Assembly: GCA_021788955.1 (NCBI GenBank)
Contig: JAJYKC010000225.1
Coordinates: forward strand, 1-5,565
From: Acidobacteriota bacterium
GTDB lineage: Bacteria; Acidobacteriota; Terriglobia; Bryobacterales; Bryobacteraceae
DNA length: 5,565 bases
Direction of reading: 5' to 3'
A program made the position numbers and the translations under genes. The notes below the pieces were generated by a model, which did not search any database, was not told the origin of the DNA, and saw only the letters and a list, made by a program, of their open reading frames with translations. Within the stretch, counting starts at the first letter, position 1; each line of letters starts with the position of its first letter. This document shows, piece after piece, positions 1 to 5,565 of this stretch.

Positions 1-2628
<2,628 letters not shown>

Positions 2629-2716
2629 TGCCGTCCATTCTATAACGCTCCGCGGCTCGGACTTTCCCTGTTTTCCGTTAAACCTTCCCCGGCGAAACCC
2701 TAGCCCCACTTCGGGC

Positions 2717-2756
2717 TGGATATTTTTTGCGCGCCGGTTTATAAACTTAGATAGGG
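2717..2756 (+). promoter_or_regulatory. Possible promoter and ribosome binding site of the FtsB-like gene
   Basis: This AT-rich patch stands out in a GC-rich window and lies in the 135-bp gap between two divergent genes. A TATAAA at 2740-2745 could be a -10 element. No good -35 is visible, since the sequence about 18 bases upstream (CTGGAT) matches poorly. AGGG at 2753-2756 lies seven bases before the GTG at 2764 and sixteen before the ATG at 2773, so it favours the GTG start. The promoter call is a guess from composition; the ribosome binding site is somewhat better supported. Confidence 0.3.
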
Positions 2757-2763
2757 CCTGAAT

Positions 2764-3090
2764 GTGAGCAACATGAGCGACCTCCTCCGCCGCCTTGCCT
2801 ACGTGGTGATCTTCCTCGTGGCCGGCGTGTACATCGTCGTTGCGCAGCGAGGACCGCAAGGGATCCCCGCGCTGCTCCAATCCCGCCACGAGATTCGCCA
2901 GTTGCAGGAGCAGAATGCCGAATTAGCGCGCAAAATCGCCGCCAAGAAGGACGAGGTCCGCAAACTGCGTAGCAGCAAATCGGCTCAGGAAACCGAGATC
3001 CGCAAGGATTGGAACCTGCAGCATAAAGGCGACGTGACGCTCATGCTGCCCACGCCGCCCGCCAAGTCCGATACACCCGCTCAGCCGTAA
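2764..3090 (+). CDS. FtsB/DivIC-like septum formation initiator family protein
   Basis: Small bitopic inner-membrane protein of 108 residues, the usual size for FtsB/DivIC. Family members form a coiled-coil complex with FtsL and FtsQ/DivIB at the division septum and help activate septal peptidoglycan synthesis. Seen in order: a short basic N-terminus (LLRR); one hydrophobic segment at about residues 11-27; the turn GPQGIPALL at 30-38; a charged heptad-like coiled coil at about 41-75 (IRQLQEQNAEL and onward); the conserved-type tail IRKDWNLQHKGDV (79-91); and a Pro/Ala-rich end. The start is GTG 2764, chosen for its spacing from AGGG; ATG 2773 would remove three residues. It diverges from the trehalose synthase gene and ends 10 bp from the convergent dehydrogenase, so it appears to be transcribed alone. 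FtsL is a possible alternative, because these short proteins are hard to separate by sequence. The family call is good; the division role is inferred. Confidence 0.82.
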   Translation: MSNMSDLLRRLAYVVIFLVAGVYIVVAQRGPQGIPALLQSRHEIRQLQEQNAELARKIAAKKDEVRKLRSSKSAQETEIRKDWNLQHKGDVTLMLPTPPAKSDTPAQP

Positions 3091-3100
3091 CCGGCCGGGA

Positions 3101-4390
3101 CTAAACTTCCAGTTTCCACGGCGCGCGGTACTCGCGCACCAGCATTTCCTGCGCTGCGCCCGGCGTCGCGTCAGTCCCGTTGAATGTCACCCGCGTCTTC
3201 GTGCGGTAGGCGATATTGCCCAGCAGACACGTCGCCGTCGACCGCCGGCACAGGTCGATGTCGCTCGCCGGCTTCTGCCGCGTCTTCATGCACTCCAGGA
3301 AATTCGTCCAGTGGTTGAAATGCCCGTTGTCGCTCCGCTCCACCTTCCGCGCCTTCACGTCCGAATTCTTCTCCGGCACGATGTAGAACTCGCCGCGATC
3401 CACGAACATGGTCGCTTTCTCGCCGAAGAACAGGATGCCGCCGCCCTTGTTGAACATCGACTGCGCGTTGCTGTTCCGGTTCTCATACGTCGCCACATAC
3501 CCACCCGGATACTCGTAGCTCACGTGCAGCGTATCCGGCGTTTCGCGGTTGTCGGTGAGCCAGAACTTCCCGCCCACGCCGGTTGCCGCGGCCGCCGTCT
3601 CCTCCCCCATCGCCATCTGCACGATGTCCAGCCAGTGCACGCCCCAGTCCGTCATCATCCCGCCGGCGTAATCCCAAAACCAGCGGAACGTGGAGAAATA
3701 GTGGTCTTTCGGGTCCACGCCGAACCGGTTCACGTTGTACGGCCGCTCCGGCGCCGGCCCAAGCCACATGTTCCAATCGAGCGCCGGGGGCGGATCGCTG
3801 TCCGGCGGATTCCCCATGCCGACCTGCTTCTCGTTCCCGATGTTCCAGGTGTGCACCATCGCGATCTTGCCCAACTCCCCGCTCTTGACGATGTCCACCG
3901 CCTGCTGGAAGTGCGCGTTCGACCGCTGCCACGTCCCCGCCTGCACTACCCGGTTGTACTTTCGGGCCGCCTCCACCATCTTCCCGGCCTCGGAGATGCT
4001 CACCGAGATCGGCTTCTCGACGTATACGTCCTTGCCCGCCTTGCACGCCTCCACCGCCATGTAGGCATGCCAGTGGTCCGGCGTTGCTATGCACACCGCG
4101 TCAATCGAGCGGTCGGCGAGGATCTCGCGGAAATCCTTCACTGTCTTCACTTGGCCCTTCGCCATGTCGTGCGCCCAGTTCAGGTTCCGTTCGTACACAT
4201 CGCACACGGCCACAACTTCGGTGTCGTGCTTGAGCGCGGCCTTCAGGTTGTCGCGCCCCATCTTGCCCATGCCGATGAAGCCGAGCCTCGGCCGGTCGTT
4301 CGCTCCCAGGACCTGGCTACCAATCGCCGGCGCGGCAAGCAGGGCTGCCCCCGCGCGTAAAAACTCTCTTCGTCCACTTTGACGTTCCAT
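3101..4390 (-). CDS. Tat-exported Gfo/Idh/MocA family oxidoreductase
   Basis: NAD(P)-dependent dehydrogenase family acting mostly on sugars, inositols and related polyols; the substrate here cannot be named. The 429 residues begin with a twin-arginine signal (GRREFLRAG, arginines at 7-8, then an Ala-rich stretch ending near VLGAN at about 31), so export to the periplasm is predicted. The Rossmann fold starts with GFIGMGKMG (37-45), followed by CDVYERN (63-69) and ATPDHWHAY (102-110). The EKP motif at 125-127 carries the family's catalytic lysine K126. GGMMTDWGVHWLD (243-255) supplies D248 and H252, the usual active-site Asp/His positions. The tail (NHWTNFLECMKTR and following) resembles the C-terminal domain of bacterial Tat-type members. 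The ATG at 4390 is the only start that keeps the whole Tat motif; no clear Shine-Dalgarno precedes it. It lies 35 bp downstream of the receptor gene on the same strand, so co-transcription is plausible. Tat-exported members commonly retain cofactor tightly, as in glucose-fructose oxidoreductase; whether this one does is unknown. Confidence 0.93.
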   Translation of the reverse strand: MERQSGRREFLRAGAALLAAPAIGSQVLGANDRPRLGFIGMGKMGRDNLKAALKHDTEVVAVCDVYERNLNWAHDMAKGQVKTVKDFREILADRSIDAVCIATPDHWHAYMAVEACKAGKDVYVEKPISVSISEAGKMVEAARKYNRVVQAGTWQRSNAHFQQAVDIVKSGELGKIAMVHTWNIGNEKQVGMGNPPDSDPPPALDWNMWLGPAPERPYNVNRFGVDPKDHYFSTFRWFWDYAGGMMTDWGVHWLDIVQMAMGEETAAAATGVGGKFWLTDNRETPDTLHVSYEYPGGYVATYENRNSNAQSMFNKGGGILFFGEKATMFVDRGEFYIVPEKNSDVKARKVERSDNGHFNHWTNFLECMKTRQKPASDIDLCRRSTATCLLGNIAYRTKTRVTFNGTDATPGAAQEMLVREYRAPWKLEV

Positions 4391-4425
4391 GATGATTCAT
4401 TTAACTACAGCCCGGGAATGTCTGC

Positions 4426-5565
4426 TTAAAACTCAAACTGCATCCCGCCGTAGGCGCCGATGCCCGCCGTCGGGAACCCTGCCTCGAAGTAGTTCTGGTC
4501 GAAAAGGTTCGTGATCCGGCCGAAGAAGCGAATGTCGCGGTCACCGCCTACCGGCCAGCGGTAGCTCGCGCCAAATCCTGCGTCGTGCATGCCCGGAAAG
4601 CGGAACGGCAGGCCCGAGAACGTCGCCAGCGAATACACCGGCGCCAGGTAACTGGATGACGCGGCGAGGTTGAAGTTCACGAAAAATCGCGAGCCGATCC
4701 GCTGCGTCGCCACGAACGAGAACTGGTTATCCGGCACTTCAAAGCTCCGGAAAATATCGAGAATCACCGGCGCCCGCTGCTGCGAGTTGGTGTAGGTGTA
4801 AGCCGCGTTCAGATCGAGCGACGAGGTCGCCGCCACGCTCGCGCTCGCCTCCACGCCTCGCGCAAGCCCGCCGAGGCTGTTGTAGTATCCCGCCGATCTT
4901 CCGTAAGGATCCGTCGCCGGATTAATCAGCCCCGTGTAATCGTCGAACAAAATCTCGTTCTCGATCCGCGTGTAGAAATAAGTTGCCGATGCCCTCACCC
5001 GGTTATTCCAAAGACTCTGGTCGATCCCTGCGTCAAACGCGGTGGAATGCTCCGGGGTAAGTCTCGGGTCGCCGTAGACCGAATAACCGAAGATCGGATC
5101 GAAGTAAGTCCCGAACCGCTCGTACAGAGATGGCGCCCGGTAACCTCTCCCGGCATGGCCGCGGATCTTGGTTCCCGTAGAACGGAAGAACCACGCAGCC
5201 GAGGCATCCCCTGTATAGGCGTTCGGCGGCGACACGAGCGGCGTTCCGGCATACGGCGCCGAGGCCGAAGGGGCGAATGCCGGCACACCCAGGTTGAACA
5301 TCTGCGTCCGCCCGCTGGCGGCAACTAAAAGCCGCCCGTTGAAAAACCGCGCCTGGTCCTGCAGCCAGAACGAGTGGCTCCGTTCGCTCGCGTCTACGCT
5401 GCTGTTGCCGATGTTACCCGGCTGCAAGGCCCTGCTTGAGTAATCTTCCTGCTCAAACTCATACCCGCCATCGAGTAAGTTGTTCGGCGCCGCCTGCCAG
5501 CTCAGCCTCGCGCCCGCGATCTGGTCCAGCCCGTCGTTGATCTGAGCCGTGTTTCCGCCCACCGG
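4426..5565 (-). CDS. TonB-dependent outer-membrane receptor, C-terminal part (5' end beyond window)
   Basis: Ligand-gated outer-membrane beta-barrel that uses TonB-ExbBD energy to import siderophores, cobalamin, metals or glycans. The frame is open to the right edge, so only the last 379 residues are seen. The signal peptide, TonB box and plug domain lie outside the window, and full-length members are usually 650 residues or more. Visible barrel hallmarks: GYRAPSLYERFG (about visible residues 141-152), the common mid-barrel motif; YGDPRLTPEHS and FDAGIDQ just after it; ATYFYTRIENEI; GGLARGVEAS; repeated alternating aromatic/polar strands; ITNLFDQNYFEAGF near the end; and a terminal GGMQFEF ending in Phe, the outer-membrane assembly signature. 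The overall pattern resembles BtuB/FecA-like receptors more than SusC-type ones, but the ligand cannot be read from this part. The in-frame GTG at 5562 is internal, not a real start. The downstream neighbour is the Tat-exported dehydrogenase. Confidence 0.92.
   Translation of the reverse strand, partial: PVGGNTAQINDGLDQIAGARLSWQAAPNNLLDGGYEFEQEDYSSRALQPGNIGNSSVDASERSHSFWLQDQARFFNGRLLVAASGRTQMFNLGVPAFAPSASAPYAGTPLVSPPNAYTGDASAAWFFRSTGTKIRGHAGRGYRAPSLYERFGTYFDPIFGYSVYGDPRLTPEHSTAFDAGIDQSLWNNRVRASATYFYTRIENEILFDDYTGLINPATDPYGRSAGYYNSLGGLARGVEASASVAATSSLDLNAAYTYTNSQQRAPVILDIFRSFEVPDNQFSFVATQRIGSRFFVNFNLAASSSYLAPVYSLATFSGLPFRFPGMHDAGFGASYRWPVGGDRDIRFFGRITNLFDQNYFEAGFPTAGIGAYGGMQFEF

Noticed and set aside
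3091..3115. Palindrome CCGGCCGG (3091-3098) and inverted repeat AAACT-TCC-AGTTT (3103-3115) between convergent genes, as a possible terminator
   Set aside because: The first has no loop, and the second is a 5-bp AT-rich stem inside the dehydrogenase's last codons with no following T-run. Neither is a convincing terminator.
3311..4360. Plus-strand open frame of 349 codons
   Set aside because: It is antisense to the Gfo/Idh/MocA gene, whose motifs are all intact. The His/Arg/Val-rich translation is a shadow.
4391..4425. Gap between receptor and dehydrogenase, examined for a promoter, terminator or ribosome binding site
   Set aside because: Only a CCCGGG palindrome and a short AT-rich stretch are present, with no stem-loop plus T-run and no clear Shine-Dalgarno.

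Overview
The window is a GC-rich bacterial chromosome segment with four protein-coding genes and almost no non-coding DNA. The outer two genes run off the window ends. Three features suggest a Gram-negative bacterium: a TonB-dependent outer-membrane receptor, a Tat-exported Gfo/Idh/MocA dehydrogenase, and a trehalose synthase fused to a maltokinase. Together with the form of the short DivIC/FtsB-like protein, they point to Acidobacteriota, perhaps a Solibacter/Bryobacter-type lineage. That placement is inference from protein style, not from a marker gene.

Layout from left to right. Positions 1-2628 (minus strand) hold the first 876 codons of a bifunctional trehalose synthase/maltokinase (TreS-Mak). 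The complete GH13 enzyme is followed by the N-terminal part of the kinase, and the kinase catalytic loop and stop codon lie beyond position 1. A 135-bp divergent intergenic region follows. Positions 2764-3090 (plus strand) encode a 108-residue membrane-anchored coiled-coil protein of the FtsB/DivIC septum-initiator family. It converges, with a 10-bp gap, on a 429-residue Tat-exported Gfo/Idh/MocA oxidoreductase (3101-4390, minus). Thirty-five bases upstream of that gene ends a TonB-dependent receptor (4426-5565, minus), of which only the C-terminal 379 residues are present.

Functionally there are three unrelated blocks. TreS-Mak interconverts maltose and trehalose and makes maltose 1-phosphate, the donor for GlgE-type alpha-glucan synthesis. 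The small FtsB-like protein probably belongs to cell division. The receptor and the exported dehydrogenase are co-directional and closely spaced, so they may be co-transcribed and handle an imported or periplasmic substrate, probably sugar-like. That link is inferred from position only. No RNA gene, mobile element, CRISPR array or long repeat was seen, and nothing here clearly amounts to an undescribed system.
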